DNA from: Fibrobacter sp.
Lineage (GTDB): Bacteria; Fibrobacterota; Fibrobacteria; Fibrobacterales; Fibrobacteraceae
Direction: 5' to 3'
Assembly: GCA_017503015.1 (NCBI GenBank)
Contig: JAFVTX010000073.1
Span: 27,042-91,041, forward strand
DNA length: 64,000 bases
The position numbers and the translations under genes are program-made. Shown here in pieces: positions 41,003 through 49,320 of the stretch; position 1 is the first letter of the stretch, and each line of letters starts with the position of its first letter. Below the pieces are notes generated by a model. The model was given only the letters and a program-made list of their open reading frames with translations, was not told the DNA's origin and made no database searches.

Positions 41003-41030
41003 CAAAAAAGATCCCCGATTAGGTCGGGAA
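41003..41030 (-). terminator. Rho-independent terminator after the histidine kinase
   Basis: Minus strand: CCCGA / TCGGG stem (TTCCCGA, loop CCTAA, TCGGGGA), then TCTTTTTT. It separates the histidine kinase from the phosphofructokinase. Confidence 0.75.
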
Positions 41031-41047
41031 TGACATTTTTAGACCGG

Positions 41048-41086
41048 CAAACCCCTAGCCCCTAAATCCTAGATCCTAATCCCTAT
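41048..41086. repeat. 7-nt repeat array over the stop codon of the histidine kinase
   Basis: aacccct, agcccct, aaatcct, agatcct, aatccct, ata. The TAG of the kinase gene (41083-41085) is part of the last unit. Confidence 0.75.
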
Positions 41087-42876
41087 ATTTCCAGCGGTGG
41101 GAAATGTATCTTGGTGCGGAGTCCCGGGTTCGCGTTTTCCATTTCGATTTTCATGTTGGTGAGGGTGCAGAGTTTTTTCACCATAGAAAGACCGATTCCC
41201 GTTCCGCTTGTGCGGCGGGTCATTTCGTTTTCGACGCGGTAGAATTCCTGGAACACCTTTTTCATTTCGGCGGGCGGAATGCCCGGACCGTAGTCGCGCA
41301 CCGCCAGGTACACGTCGGTATCCTTGATACGGAGCTCGATGACAATCATCTTGTAATCCGCATCCTTGGAGAACTTCAACGAGTTGTCCACCAGGTTCAT
41401 CAAGATTTGCATGATGGCATCCCGGTCCATCATCAGGGTGATATCCCGAACGTCGGTGTCCGAAGAAACGGTGAGCTCGAAACCGTGCTTTTCTACGTTC
41501 TTGCTGTAGGTGGCCACAAAGTCGTCCAGCACGGCCTTGGGCCTGTCCTTGGCAAGCTGTACATTCCAACGGTCTCCATCCAGTTTGGACAAATTAAGAA
41601 CATTCTGGATTAGGCGCGTAAGTCTGTCTGCCTCGCTGGCGATTTGGTTGTAGTACTTTTGTTTTTTCTCTTCGTTTGCCACCCAGGAGTTCTGCAACAG
41701 TTCGGCGTACATGCGGATAGAGGTCAACGGCGTTTTCAGCTCGTGACTCACTGCTGAAATAAAGTCCTGCCTTTTCTTGGCCAGGTTCAGTTCGCTTCGG
41801 GTCAGGCGGTATATAGCCACGAGACCGCCGCCCAAGATGATAAGCACTACGGCTCCAAGGAAAATCAAGAAAGAACTGCCCCTGGAATCGTCCCTGTTTT
41901 TCATGTGCATTGTCAGAGAAATCTTGTTGAGGGGCGGGATCAACTTGGTAGAGAAAATTTCTTGGGAATCATCGTGTGTGCCAAAAGAAAGCAATGTTCG
42001 CGGCCCGTCCTTGAATTCCAGCACCAAGTCTTTTTCGAGGGGGTAGAACTGGGTTTCGTTCTTGACCAGGCTATTCAGGTAGACTTTGGTATCGACGATG
42101 TAGCCCTGGATATAGAGTTCGCTGCCCCTGGTCACGTTGCGGTAGAATACGATGTAGTCGCTGTTGACTTTCGCCATGAAGGGCTCGATTTCCACTTCGA
42201 AATTGTAGGTCACCGGTGTAGAGGTCAAGCTGTCTATGTTCTGGGATTCGGCGTTGAAGGCCAGGTTTTCTTTTTCAGATGCCGTTTCAATTCGGTGGGG
42301 TCTGGCGGATTCTTCTTTTTCGCTATGGCCTAATTTGGGGTCTTGTTTGTAGATGTGGTCAATGACCTTTTCCACGGAATCTCTAGGCTGGGCCATAGCT
42401 TCGATACCGCGGTTTTCAATATTTAACTCGTCCAGAATGTTCTTGATTTTATTGCGGACTTCTTCACGGCGTAACCGTTCGCTTTGGGGAATCTGTTCCA
42501 AAAGGATTTCGCCGAAACGGCCTTCGGGCAAGAACGGCGTGCGGAGCGTGTTGTCTGGAGTGAGCTGGAAATGCCCCACAAGGCCCGCATATTGGCTGGT
42601 GACGGGGTAGTCCACCAGTTCGGAGAGGGTGTTTTCTTCGCCACCGATGACCTGCACGGTTCGAATGAACCCGTATTCGGAATAGGAACGTTTTTCTTCG
42701 ACGGCCAGGTCGCGGGCAAGCCTCTGGTTCAGGGTGTTGGCCACGAACATGGCATGCCCCGTATACAGGGAGTTTGTACCCAGCTGCAACTGAGAATACG
42801 CCTGGTAAAGAAGAATTACCAGGGGTATCGTGATGACAACAAAGATGGAGGCAAAGATTACGTGGACTTTGTGCAT
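41083..42876 (-). CDS. Membrane sensor histidine kinase
   Basis: 597 residues. TM1 is at residues 7-25 and TM2 near 335-357, so a sensor domain of about 300 residues lies in the periplasm; it has no recognised fold. The cytoplasmic part has an HisKA domain with the phospho-accepting His378 in SHELKTPL, and a HATPase domain with an N-box (LMNLVDNSLKFS), G1 DYGPGIPP and G2 TGTGIGLSM-like motif. Its start lies 19 bp inside the response regulator gene, so the pair is translationally coupled. The signal sensed is unknown. Confidence 0.92.
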   Translation of the reverse strand: MHKVHVIFASIFVVITIPLVILLYQAYSQLQLGTNSLYTGHAMFVANTLNQRLARDLAVEEKRSYSEYGFIRTVQVIGGEENTLSELVDYPVTSQYAGLVGHFQLTPDNTLRTPFLPEGRFGEILLEQIPQSERLRREEVRNKIKNILDELNIENRGIEAMAQPRDSVEKVIDHIYKQDPKLGHSEKEESARPHRIETASEKENLAFNAESQNIDSLTSTPVTYNFEVEIEPFMAKVNSDYIVFYRNVTRGSELYIQGYIVDTKVYLNSLVKNETQFYPLEKDLVLEFKDGPRTLLSFGTHDDSQEIFSTKLIPPLNKISLTMHMKNRDDSRGSSFLIFLGAVVLIILGGGLVAIYRLTRSELNLAKKRQDFISAVSHELKTPLTSIRMYAELLQNSWVANEEKKQKYYNQIASEADRLTRLIQNVLNLSKLDGDRWNVQLAKDRPKAVLDDFVATYSKNVEKHGFELTVSSDTDVRDITLMMDRDAIMQILMNLVDNSLKFSKDADYKMIVIELRIKDTDVYLAVRDYGPGIPPAEMKKVFQEFYRVENEMTRRTSGTGIGLSMVKKLCTLTNMKIEMENANPGLRTKIHFPPLEI

Positions 42877-43586
42877 TCAGGCGTAGAACACATCTGGTAG
42901 CCTTCCCCGCGGAACGTTACCAGGAACTTCGGGTGGGAAGGATCGTCTTCGATTTTCTTGCGAAGCTTGGTGATGTGGATATCTACGGTACGGGTATCTA
43001 CGGAGTCGGCGTTTTCGTAGCCCCAGACCTTGCGCAGCAGTTCGGAGCGGGGAACGGCGTGATCGCGGTTGGTCCACAGGTATTCCAGAATTTCCACTTC
43101 CTTGCGGGTAAACGCAATCTCTTCGGTGCCACGGGTACCGCGGTATTCGCGGAAATCAATCTTCAGGTTGCCCGCCACCAGCTTGCCTTCGTTTTCGGCG
43201 CTCTGGCGACTGCGGCGCAGCACTGCCTCGATACGGGCAAGCAACATGGGCACAGAGAAGGGCTTGGGAATGTAGTCATCGGCACCGTACTTGAGACCGT
43301 TGATGATGTCCTCGTCGGAATTCTTGGCAGAGAGGATAATGATGGGCGTACTCCTGTCTTTTTCGCGAATCCTGTCGCAGACGGTAAAGCCGTCGATACC
43401 AGGAAGCATCAAGTCCAGAAGGATTAGTCCATACTGGCCGGTCAGGGCTTCGGCAAGGCCCGTTTCGCCGTCGGCGCAGTGCTTCACGTTGTAGCCATTC
43501 AGTTCGCAAAGGTCTACAAGACCCTCGGCGATGGCAATTTCGTCTTCGATAATGAGAATGCTTGTGTTGCTAGAGTTCAGGCTCAT
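42858..43586 (-). CDS. OmpR/PhoB-type response regulator
   Basis: 242 residues from ATG 43586 (AAAGGA 6 nt before). The receiver domain begins ILIIEDEIAIAEGL (acidic pocket Glu-Asp); the phosphorylated residue is Asp58 in LILLDLMLPGIDG; later YIPKPF carries the Lys. The C-terminal winged helix (FTRKEVEILEYLWTN, SELLRKVWGY, VDTRTVDIHITKLRKKI) binds DNA. The partner kinase is 3'. The outer-membrane-like gene 43610-44410 ends 23 nt before the start, so it may share this transcript. Confidence 0.95.
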   Translation of the reverse strand: MSLNSSNTSILIIEDEIAIAEGLVDLCELNGYNVKHCADGETGLAEALTGQYGLILLDLMLPGIDGFTVCDRIREKDRSTPIIILSAKNSDEDIINGLKYGADDYIPKPFSVPMLLARIEAVLRRSRQSAENEGKLVAGNLKIDFREYRGTRGTEEIAFTRKEVEILEYLWTNRDHAVPRSELLRKVWGYENADSVDTRTVDIHITKLRKKIEDDPSHPKFLVTFRGEGYQMCSTPECTKST

Positions 43587-43609
43587 CTTGATTCCTTTCA
43601 ATTCAAATT

Positions 43610-44410
43610 CTAGAGGGCGAATCCACCACCCACTTCGAGAGTCATGTTGCCGGCATCGACTTCCTTGGGATAGTCTCCGCCAAAGTAGTACTTGAAGTTG
43701 CAGTAGGCTGCAATGGGAATAATGGGGAGCTTGGCACGGACACCCACCAGGGCGTGACCACCGATGCTGGTTTTCAGGCCTTCATCCATGGCCTTGTCCT
43801 GCACCTTCTGCTTGAGTGTCTGACCGAGGGTTTCGAGTTCCTGGACTTTCTGCTGCAGGGCTTCGGGGTCAAGACCTTCCTTGTTGGCGACGCTCTTGAT
43901 CATTTCGGAAATAGCGGGGTCGTCGATGATTCCCTGCACAAAGCTCTGGTTCAGCACGAAGGTGTTCAGGTGGTAGGTCACGCCACCGCCAATATAGGGG
44001 CGGATGACGGGGATAAAAGTCAGCGGATAGGTGATGGACACGTCCAGGCCGCTAGCCACGAACTTGGGGTTGGCCTTGCCGAAAGGAGTGCCTGCCAGTT
44101 CAATTTCCAGCGGGAGCGGTTCGGCAACGCCGTCGACATAGAGGGCCGCATCGTAGGAGCCGAACTGGATGTTGTAAGTAGCTTCGATGTCGATGATGGG
44201 CAAAATGTCAATCCACAGCTTAAAGCCGAAGCCCTGCATGGTGCCGTCGAAACCCTCGTGACCGAACTGGATGCCTTCGGTTACGGGAAGTACTGGACCA
44301 GCCTTCATCTTGGTGCCGAATCCGGGGGCGTAGTGGCCACCGATACCGATAATAGCGAAGGACTGGGTGGCGAGCAGGGCCGCCGCTGCAAGAATGACTT
44401 TGAAATTCAT
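43610..44410 (-). CDS. Exported outer-membrane-type protein
   Basis: 266 residues from ATG 44410, preceded by GAGGA. The signal peptide (MNFKVILAAAALLATQSFA) is followed by a mature part with alternating hydrophobic strands (GIGGHYAPGFGTKM, FGFKLWIDILPIIDIEATYN, FIPVIRPYIGGGVTYHLN) and an aromatic-free C-terminal strand ending VGGGFAL. A helical insert of about 60 residues lies between strands (DPEALQQKVQELETLGQTLK). A beta-barrel is inferred from this pattern and from a family of similar Fibrobacter proteins. It is 23 nt upstream of the two-component genes. Confidence 0.65.
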   Translation of the reverse strand: MNFKVILAAAALLATQSFAIIGIGGHYAPGFGTKMKAGPVLPVTEGIQFGHEGFDGTMQGFGFKLWIDILPIIDIEATYNIQFGSYDAALYVDGVAEPLPLEIELAGTPFGKANPKFVASGLDVSITYPLTFIPVIRPYIGGGVTYHLNTFVLNQSFVQGIIDDPAISEMIKSVANKEGLDPEALQQKVQELETLGQTLKQKVQDKAMDEGLKTSIGGHALVGVRAKLPIIPIAAYCNFKYYFGGDYPKEVDAGNMTLEVGGGFAL

Positions 44411-44481
44411 AGTGATTCCTCGTTGAAGCTTTACAATGAAACAATATAAATTTTTGTCGGGCGTGCAGGTTGAAACAAACG

Positions 44482-44507
44482 AAAAAGCCCGCATTTTGCG
44501 GACTTTT
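44482..44507 (-). terminator. Rho-independent terminator
   Basis: Minus strand: AGTCCGCA, loop AAA, TGCGGGCT, then TTTT. It follows the lipoprotein gene that ends at 44537. Confidence 0.8.
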
Positions 44508-44536
44508 CATCGGCGGTTTGCACTTGTGCGGTCCCG

Positions 44537-45931
44537 CTACTTGATGGCCGGAACGATCAGTAGCACTTTCTGGCCCTTACGCACCGCAATCCGGTCGAAC
44601 TTGTACACGCCTACGGTCTCTCCGTGGGGGCCTATGGCCGCCACATTCACGTCATGACTACCCGGCTCTACCGGTATGCGGGTCATGTGAAAAGAACCCG
44701 GCAAGAACAGTCCTACCCGCAGGTCGGCCTGTTCCAGCTGGGTTTGGCCCACGTCTACCGCGATGTTTTTCAGCAGGTCAAAGATGCCGTTGCCGGTGTT
44801 GGTGGCCTCCTTGGCCTTCTGGGCGGCAATAGTCCGCAGAATCACGCGGACCGCCGTGCGGGTAATGACGGTATTCCGCTCGTCATCCATGTTCTGCCGG
44901 AGTTCCTGGTCCACGTCCATGACTTTCTCGGGCTTGATGCGGGTCTTGCCGTCAAGCGATACTTCAAACTGGTTCACGCGGCTCTTGTATGTGCGGACTT
45001 CGGGCAGGGCAAACCCGATGTGGAAGGTCTCGCTTCCGGCGCCGGGCACGGGAGGCGCCACCAGCGTAAAGGACATCTGCCTGCCGGTTTCGCCGTCCTT
45101 GTAGTAGAGGTTCATGGCACCTGCGCTCACGAAAGTTCCCGACAGGTACATCTCGCCGAGGATGGGGCTGTGACCCGCATAGCCCAGCACGATGATTTCT
45201 TGCCCCTGCTCGTGTACGGCGGTGGCCTTGGGCGTAGCTGGCAGTTCCGGCTTTTTCAACGCACGGATCTCGTCTTCCCTTTCGGCACGGCGCAGGCTCT
45301 CGGTGGCAAACTCGAAGAACTCCTTCGGGAGCCCCATCTTGCCTTCGTCGTAGGCCTTGATGGCCTTTACATAGGCGATGGCCGCCTCGTCGTTGTCGCC
45401 GTCCAGCTCATAGACCAGGGCTTGCAAATAACGCAGGTAGCCGTTGTCGTTTACTTTGTCCTTATCCTTCTGGTACAGGGCGTTCATGGCAATCTGGGAA
45501 CGCTTGACTTCTACCAGGGCGCCGTCAATATCCATCTTGGCCAGGTAGTTCAGAATCTGGTACTGGTAAAGGGTCAAGAGCTCGAAGGGCCTTGCACGGT
45601 AGGGACGGGTGTTGTCGTTTGTGAGAACCGCCGCCGCCTCGTTGGTCACGGACTTGGTGTAAAGATCCTCGTAAATCTTTTCGGCCTGAGAGAGGTTCTT
45701 GATACTTTCGTCAAAGTTACGGTTGTAGTGGTGGAGGATTCCCAGGTCGTAGTAGTACAGGAACTCGCTATTGCTTCCGTAAAGGTCGTCCTTCTCCTTT
45801 TTCACCTCGGCGATGGTGGCCTCGAAGCCTTTCTTTTCCAGCGTCGGGGCAAGAGTCTCGTAACGCGTCATGGACTTGTTGGCACATGACGCTAAGAGGA
45901 ATGCAATTAGCAGAAGGAGGAGACGTTTCAT
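44537..45931 (-). CDS. COG3014-type TPR lipoprotein
   Basis: 464 residues; lipobox FLLASC. Residues 25-230 are TPR-like helices (NFDESIKNLSQAEKIYEDLY, YQILNYLAKMDIDGALVEVKR). Residues 255-400 are a beta-rich part with conserved hydrophobics (QGQEIIVLGYAGHSP) and a segment of alpha/beta type (NTVITRTAVRVILRTIAAQK). Such proteins occur next to LpoB in several bacteria, as here. They are thought to belong to an outer-membrane lipoprotein complex of peptidoglycan synthesis regulation; that link is by context. Terminator downstream. Confidence 0.75.
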   Translation of the reverse strand: MKRLLLLLIAFLLASCANKSMTRYETLAPTLEKKGFEATIAEVKKEKDDLYGSNSEFLYYYDLGILHHYNRNFDESIKNLSQAEKIYEDLYTKSVTNEAAAVLTNDNTRPYRARPFELLTLYQYQILNYLAKMDIDGALVEVKRSQIAMNALYQKDKDKVNDNGYLRYLQALVYELDGDNDEAAIAYVKAIKAYDEGKMGLPKEFFEFATESLRRAEREDEIRALKKPELPATPKATAVHEQGQEIIVLGYAGHSPILGEMYLSGTFVSAGAMNLYYKDGETGRQMSFTLVAPPVPGAGSETFHIGFALPEVRTYKSRVNQFEVSLDGKTRIKPEKVMDVDQELRQNMDDERNTVITRTAVRVILRTIAAQKAKEATNTGNGIFDLLKNIAVDVGQTQLEQADLRVGLFLPGSFHMTRIPVEPGSHDVNVAAIGPHGETVGVYKFDRIAVRKGQKVLLIVPAIK

Positions 45932-45957
45932 AGGAATCCTAGACTGGAGATGTGAAA

Positions 45958-46090
45958 TGCGAGATTAGTTGTCAGTCATGAGTAGTCAGTTGTGAGTTCT
46001 TATAATCGCGCCTTCGGCGCCTAATTTTATACTGAGAACTGAAAACTGACAACTCGTTACTAATTCCACACTACACATTGCACCGCAGGT
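45958..46090. repeat. 7-nt repeat arrays between two lipoprotein genes
   Basis: gttgtca, gtcatga, gtagtca, gttgtga, gttctta on the left; gagaact, gaaaact, gacaact, cgttact on the right; then ttccaca, ctacaca. A short hairpin GCGCCTTCGGCGC lies between. Same class as 9515-9555. Confidence 0.75.
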
Positions 46091-46093
46091 GCT

Positions 46094-46699
46094 TTACATC
46101 TTCACGCTGTCTTTGGACACGTACTTCTTGATTTTCTTGTCGCCCACCCAGACCTTGCGGTGGCTCTGGATGTCGGTGAGTTCCAGGTCCACCTGGTAGT
46201 AGATGACCTGTTCGCCGCCTTCCTGGTCCACGATGGAATTGAGGGTTCCGGTGAGCATCAGGTCGGCGCCGATTTCTTGGCCTGCGTCCTTGCGGGTCTC
46301 TTCGGTGGCGTTGCCGGCCTGGCTCGCCAGTTCGTTACGCAGTTCGGCGCGTTCTTCGGCGTTGGCCACAAAGTCGGCCTTGCCCGAATTGATGAGGGCA
46401 CGTTCCATGTCCTTCACGAAGGTTTCTACGTTGATGTGTTCGTGGCTCTTGTTGCGGATCTTGCCGATGACCACCGTCGGAACGATTCCGTTCTTCTGCT
46501 GGATCATGGTCTGGTACCAGGGGCGGTTCAGGCAGTCGGTAATCATCTCGTCGGCCACCAGGCGGGAGTCGGTATCGTTCCAGGCGCCGGAAAGGTCGGT
46601 GACGGAGTTTTCGTCGATACGGGTGACCTTTTTGCCACCGGAGCAGCCCATGAGGGCGGCGAGACTTGCGCAAAGGCAGAGTGTCAAAATCTTGGACAT
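46094..46699 (-). CDS. lpoB: Penicillin-binding protein activator LpoB-like lipoprotein
   Basis: 201 residues, RBS AGGAG. Lipobox ALMGC. The rest matches the LpoB fold: LSGAWNDTDSRLVADEMITD, VVIGKIRNKSHEHI, VETFVKDMERALINSGKADFV, ELASQAGNATEETRKDAGQE, GADLMLTGTLNSIVDQ and VDLELTDIQSHRKVW, with the C-terminal GDKKIKKYV strand. E. coli LpoB is an outer-membrane lipoprotein that activates PBP1B. Here it neighbours a COG3014-type gene, a known association. Confidence 0.88.
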   Translation of the reverse strand: MSKILTLCLCASLAALMGCSGGKKVTRIDENSVTDLSGAWNDTDSRLVADEMITDCLNRPWYQTMIQQKNGIVPTVVIGKIRNKSHEHINVETFVKDMERALINSGKADFVANAEERAELRNELASQAGNATEETRKDAGQEIGADLMLTGTLNSIVDQEGGEQVIYYQVDLELTDIQSHRKVWVGDKKIKKYVSKDSVKM

Positions 46700-46768
46700 G
46701 GTTTTCTCCTGTTTTCAGGTTTAAAGTTTACAAAGGTTAATATAGCTAAATAAGTTGCCAAGACCAAC

Positions 46769-46792
46769 AAAAAAGCCCCGGCTTGGCCGGGG
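46769..46792 (-). terminator. Rho-independent terminator
   Basis: Minus strand: CCCCGGC, loop CAA, GCCGGGG, then CTTTTTT. It ends the PEGA gene transcript. Confidence 0.85.
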
Positions 46793-46856
46793 AATCTTGA
46801 ATCCGCGCTAGGCGCGGAACGACACTTGGACAGTCGCGGCGTTTGCGTCGCGAGAA

Positions 46857-47396
46857 TTATCTCTTGTACTTCTTGCCCTTGGAAGCGTCCAGAGTGACTT
46901 CGGCGGTTTCTTCGCCACGGACGGTCACCAGTTCTTCGGCAGAGCGGCCGTTGCTGCATTCGGCGCGGACAACGTGGTCGCCGGCGTCGAGGCTCGTGAT
47001 GGTGAGGGCGGCGCCGTCGGTCTTGTCGGCGTTGTCGCCGTCAACATAAATGAGGCACTTGCCGGGGATGGTGGTCACCTTGATGTTGCCCTTGGGAATC
47101 TTGGTGCCGAAGTCGAACTTGTTGCGCTTGTCGTTGCCGGGCCACACGTTCACGCGCTGGTTCACCAGTTCGAAGCCCTGGTCAATAACCACCAGGGTCT
47201 GGCGGCCGGACTGGACGGACTGGTTTTCAATGGGGCTCTTGCCCAGAAGTTCGCCACCCAGGTAAACGTCGCTGTTAGGCGGGTTGGTAATGATGGTCAC
47301 GGTGGCAGCCTTGCCACGAGGAGGTGGATCGTCGTCGGCGACGGCGGAGGTGAAAAGGAATGCGACCATCAAGGCCAGAATGTACAGTTTCTTCAT
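46857..47396 (-). CDS. Exported PEGA-domain protein
   Basis: 179 residues with a signal peptide (ILALMVAFLFTSAVA). Two PEGA-type repeats: VTIITNPPNSDVYLGGELLGKSP (quoted in part: PPNSDVYLGGELLGKSP) at residues 34-55, and a second at about 105-155 (KVTTIPGKCLIYVDGDNADK). PEGA domains are small beta folds on surface proteins of bacteria and archaea. Secreted or periplasmic; no enzyme motif. RBS AGGAG. It is separated from lpoB by a terminator. Confidence 0.85.
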   Translation of the reverse strand: MKKLYILALMVAFLFTSAVADDDPPPRGKAATVTIITNPPNSDVYLGGELLGKSPIENQSVQSGRQTLVVIDQGFELVNQRVNVWPGNDKRNKFDFGTKIPKGNIKVTTIPGKCLIYVDGDNADKTDGAALTITSLDAGDHVVRAECSNGRSAEELVTVRGEETAEVTLDASKGKKYKR

Positions 47397-47514
47397 GGAT
47401 TACTCCTGTTTGTTTATATAAAACTCAGTTTTCTTGATGAATATAAATTTTTTTCTGCCAGAAAAACGGAAAAATGCCAAAAAAGCCCGAAATGGTACGC
47501 TTTTCTCCTCCTAC

Positions 47515-47540
47515 GTCATCCTCGCGAAGGCGAGGATCCA
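47515..47540. repeat. REP-like palindrome
   Basis: ATCCTCGC, loop GAAG, GCGAGGAT, with GTC and CCA around it. It is the common bacterial intergenic palindrome type. No effect on nearby genes is evident. Confidence 0.5.
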
Positions 47541-47560
47541 TACTTTTCATACCTGCATAA

Positions 47561-47607
47561 ACCCCACATCCCAAATCCCACACCTCACATTCCACATCAA
47601 ACATCTA
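47561..47607. repeat. 7-nt repeat array, CCCACAT class
   Basis: cccacat, cccaaat, cccacac, ctcacat, tccacat, caaacat. It lies directly before the ABC-ATPase gene and leaves no ribosome-binding site. Confidence 0.75.
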
Positions 47608-47625
47608 TTTTCTATCTTCTTGGAT

Positions 47626-49317
47626 ATGAAAGCCCTCTACCAGAAAATCCGCGTCTTTGACGGAAAAAGCTACGGTCTGTACCGCTCCCTCGCCGACAAG
47701 GCCTGGGATTTCGGCGACTTTACGCTGGAGTTTCTGCACGTGCAGGGCGACCCCTTTGCGCCGGCATCGCGGATTCTGGTGACCGCCCCCCTGCAGACCC
47801 TCGGCTACGGCGGGGAGTGGAGCGGCTCCTTTGAGCGCCGCTTGGCCATTTCGGACTATTTGCTCCGCAGGCTCAGCAAGAACGTTGCAGAACGCTTTCC
47901 CGAAAAGAACGCCGCCATCGAGATGGAAGTTCCCGGGCCGGAAATGCTGGTGCGGAACGCCCTCTGGGTGGATAACGGCATGCTCCGGGCAAGCCTTGCG
48001 GTGCGGCTCCCCGGCGAGGGCCGCAAGATCCAGGCGGAACTGGCGGCAGAAATTTTGACCATGACGCTTCCTGACCTGCTTTCGGCAAGCCTTTACTGCA
48101 CTCCCGAAATTCTTGCGGGCGTGGAGGAAAGTTTCCAGGTGCTGGATACCCGTCGCGCCATCCTGGAGGAACTGTCCGGGCGGGGTCTTGTGGCCTTCGT
48201 GCCCGACGGGGCGGTGCTTCCCAGGGAGTCGGGCCTTTCGGAAAAGCCCCTTTCGGGAGCGGTCCCCTTCAAGTCGCCCGAAGAACTGGCGGTGACTTTC
48301 GACATCGGCGGAAAGAGTATTCGCGGCATGGGAATCCCGAAGGGCGTGACGGTCATAACCGGTGGCGCCTACCACGGGAAGTCCACCCTCCTCGACGCCC
48401 TGGTCCGTTCCGTCTATCCACACGTTCCGGGGGATGGCCGCGAAGGAATTGCGGTGGAAGAATCCGCGTTCAGGGTGGGCGTCGAAGACGGACGCTACGT
48501 GCGGGAGACGGACATTTCCGCCATGGTGCGGGACTTGCCCGGCGGTGTCTCCACCAAGAATTTTTCTACCGAAAAGGCTTCGGGCTCTACCAGCGAGGCG
48601 GCGAACCTGTTGGAGGCCATGGAGACGGGCTGCAAGACTTTCCTCATCGACGAGGATTCGTCGGCGGTGAACTTCCTCATCCGCGACCGGCGCGTGCGGG
48701 CCCTGCTGGGCGACGACCGGGAACCCCTGATTCCCCTTACCGACCGTATCCGCACCTTTGTGGATATGGGATTCAGCTTCATTCTGGTGGCCGGTGCCTG
48801 CGGAGACTTTTTGAGCCTTGCGGATAACATCGTGGTGATGGCGGAATACAAGGCCGAATGCGGGAATTCAAAGGCGCGTGAGCTTTTCGGCGCCTGCGAT
48901 ATGGGTACGCAGGTCGAGCCTTCTGGAGGTGGTGCGACAGGCGCCGTTACGCTCCCTGTTCCTCGGTCCTTCGCCGAATTCGCGAAGCCCCTTTTGCCGA
49001 AGGTGCGGCCAGCTTCTGCCGTGGAGCGCCAGGTAAAAGTCAAGCTGAACGGCGACAGCCTGCTTCAGGTGGGCCTGCTTACGGCCGACGTTTCCAAGTG
49101 CGGCCTTCTGGTGGACAAGTCCCAAAGGCTTGGCGCCGGATACCTGGCGCTGAACCTGTGCCAGAATCCAGAAGATTCCGGCCTGAGAGAAACTGCAGAC
49201 AAACTATGTGAAAAGATTCGCAACGTTGGGTTCCGCAATCTGCCTCAGGGCATGAGCCGCCCCATGAGCCTGCCCCGTGCCGTTGATGTAGCGGCGGTAC
49301 TGCTTAGGATGCGGTAG
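47626..49317 (+). CDS. ABC-class ATPase (ABC_ATPase family, PF09818-like)
   Basis: 563 residues from ATG 47626, where the family N-terminus begins (YQKIRVFDGKSYGLYRSLAD). The P-loop is GGAYHGKSTLLDAL, followed by the family Walker B region (TFLIDEDSSAVNFLIRDRRV). In between lies a signature-like STSEAANLLEAMETG. A FILVAGACGDFLSLADNIVVM strand is the switch region. The function of the family is unknown; it has been suggested to bind RNA or nucleotides. The last 130 residues have a Pro/Arg-rich segment and a conserved terminal helix. Convergent with fprA, 3 nt apart. Confidence 0.85.
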   Translation: MKALYQKIRVFDGKSYGLYRSLADKAWDFGDFTLEFLHVQGDPFAPASRILVTAPLQTLGYGGEWSGSFERRLAISDYLLRRLSKNVAERFPEKNAAIEMEVPGPEMLVRNALWVDNGMLRASLAVRLPGEGRKIQAELAAEILTMTLPDLLSASLYCTPEILAGVEESFQVLDTRRAILEELSGRGLVAFVPDGAVLPRESGLSEKPLSGAVPFKSPEELAVTFDIGGKSIRGMGIPKGVTVITGGAYHGKSTLLDALVRSVYPHVPGDGREGIAVEESAFRVGVEDGRYVRETDISAMVRDLPGGVSTKNFSTEKASGSTSEAANLLEAMETGCKTFLIDEDSSAVNFLIRDRRVRALLGDDREPLIPLTDRIRTFVDMGFSFILVAGACGDFLSLADNIVVMAEYKAECGNSKARELFGACDMGTQVEPSGGGATGAVTLPVPRSFAEFAKPLLPKVRPASAVERQVKVKLNGDSLLQVGLLTADVSKCGLLVDKSQRLGAGYLALNLCQNPEDSGLRETADKLCEKIRNVGFRNLPQGMSRPMSLPRAVDVAAVLLRMR

Positions 49318-49320
49318 TTT

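Noticed and set aside
45999..46035. Terminator after the LpoB gene
   Set aside because: The GCGCCTTCGGCGC hairpin has no T-run on the minus strand, so I left it as part of the repeat region.
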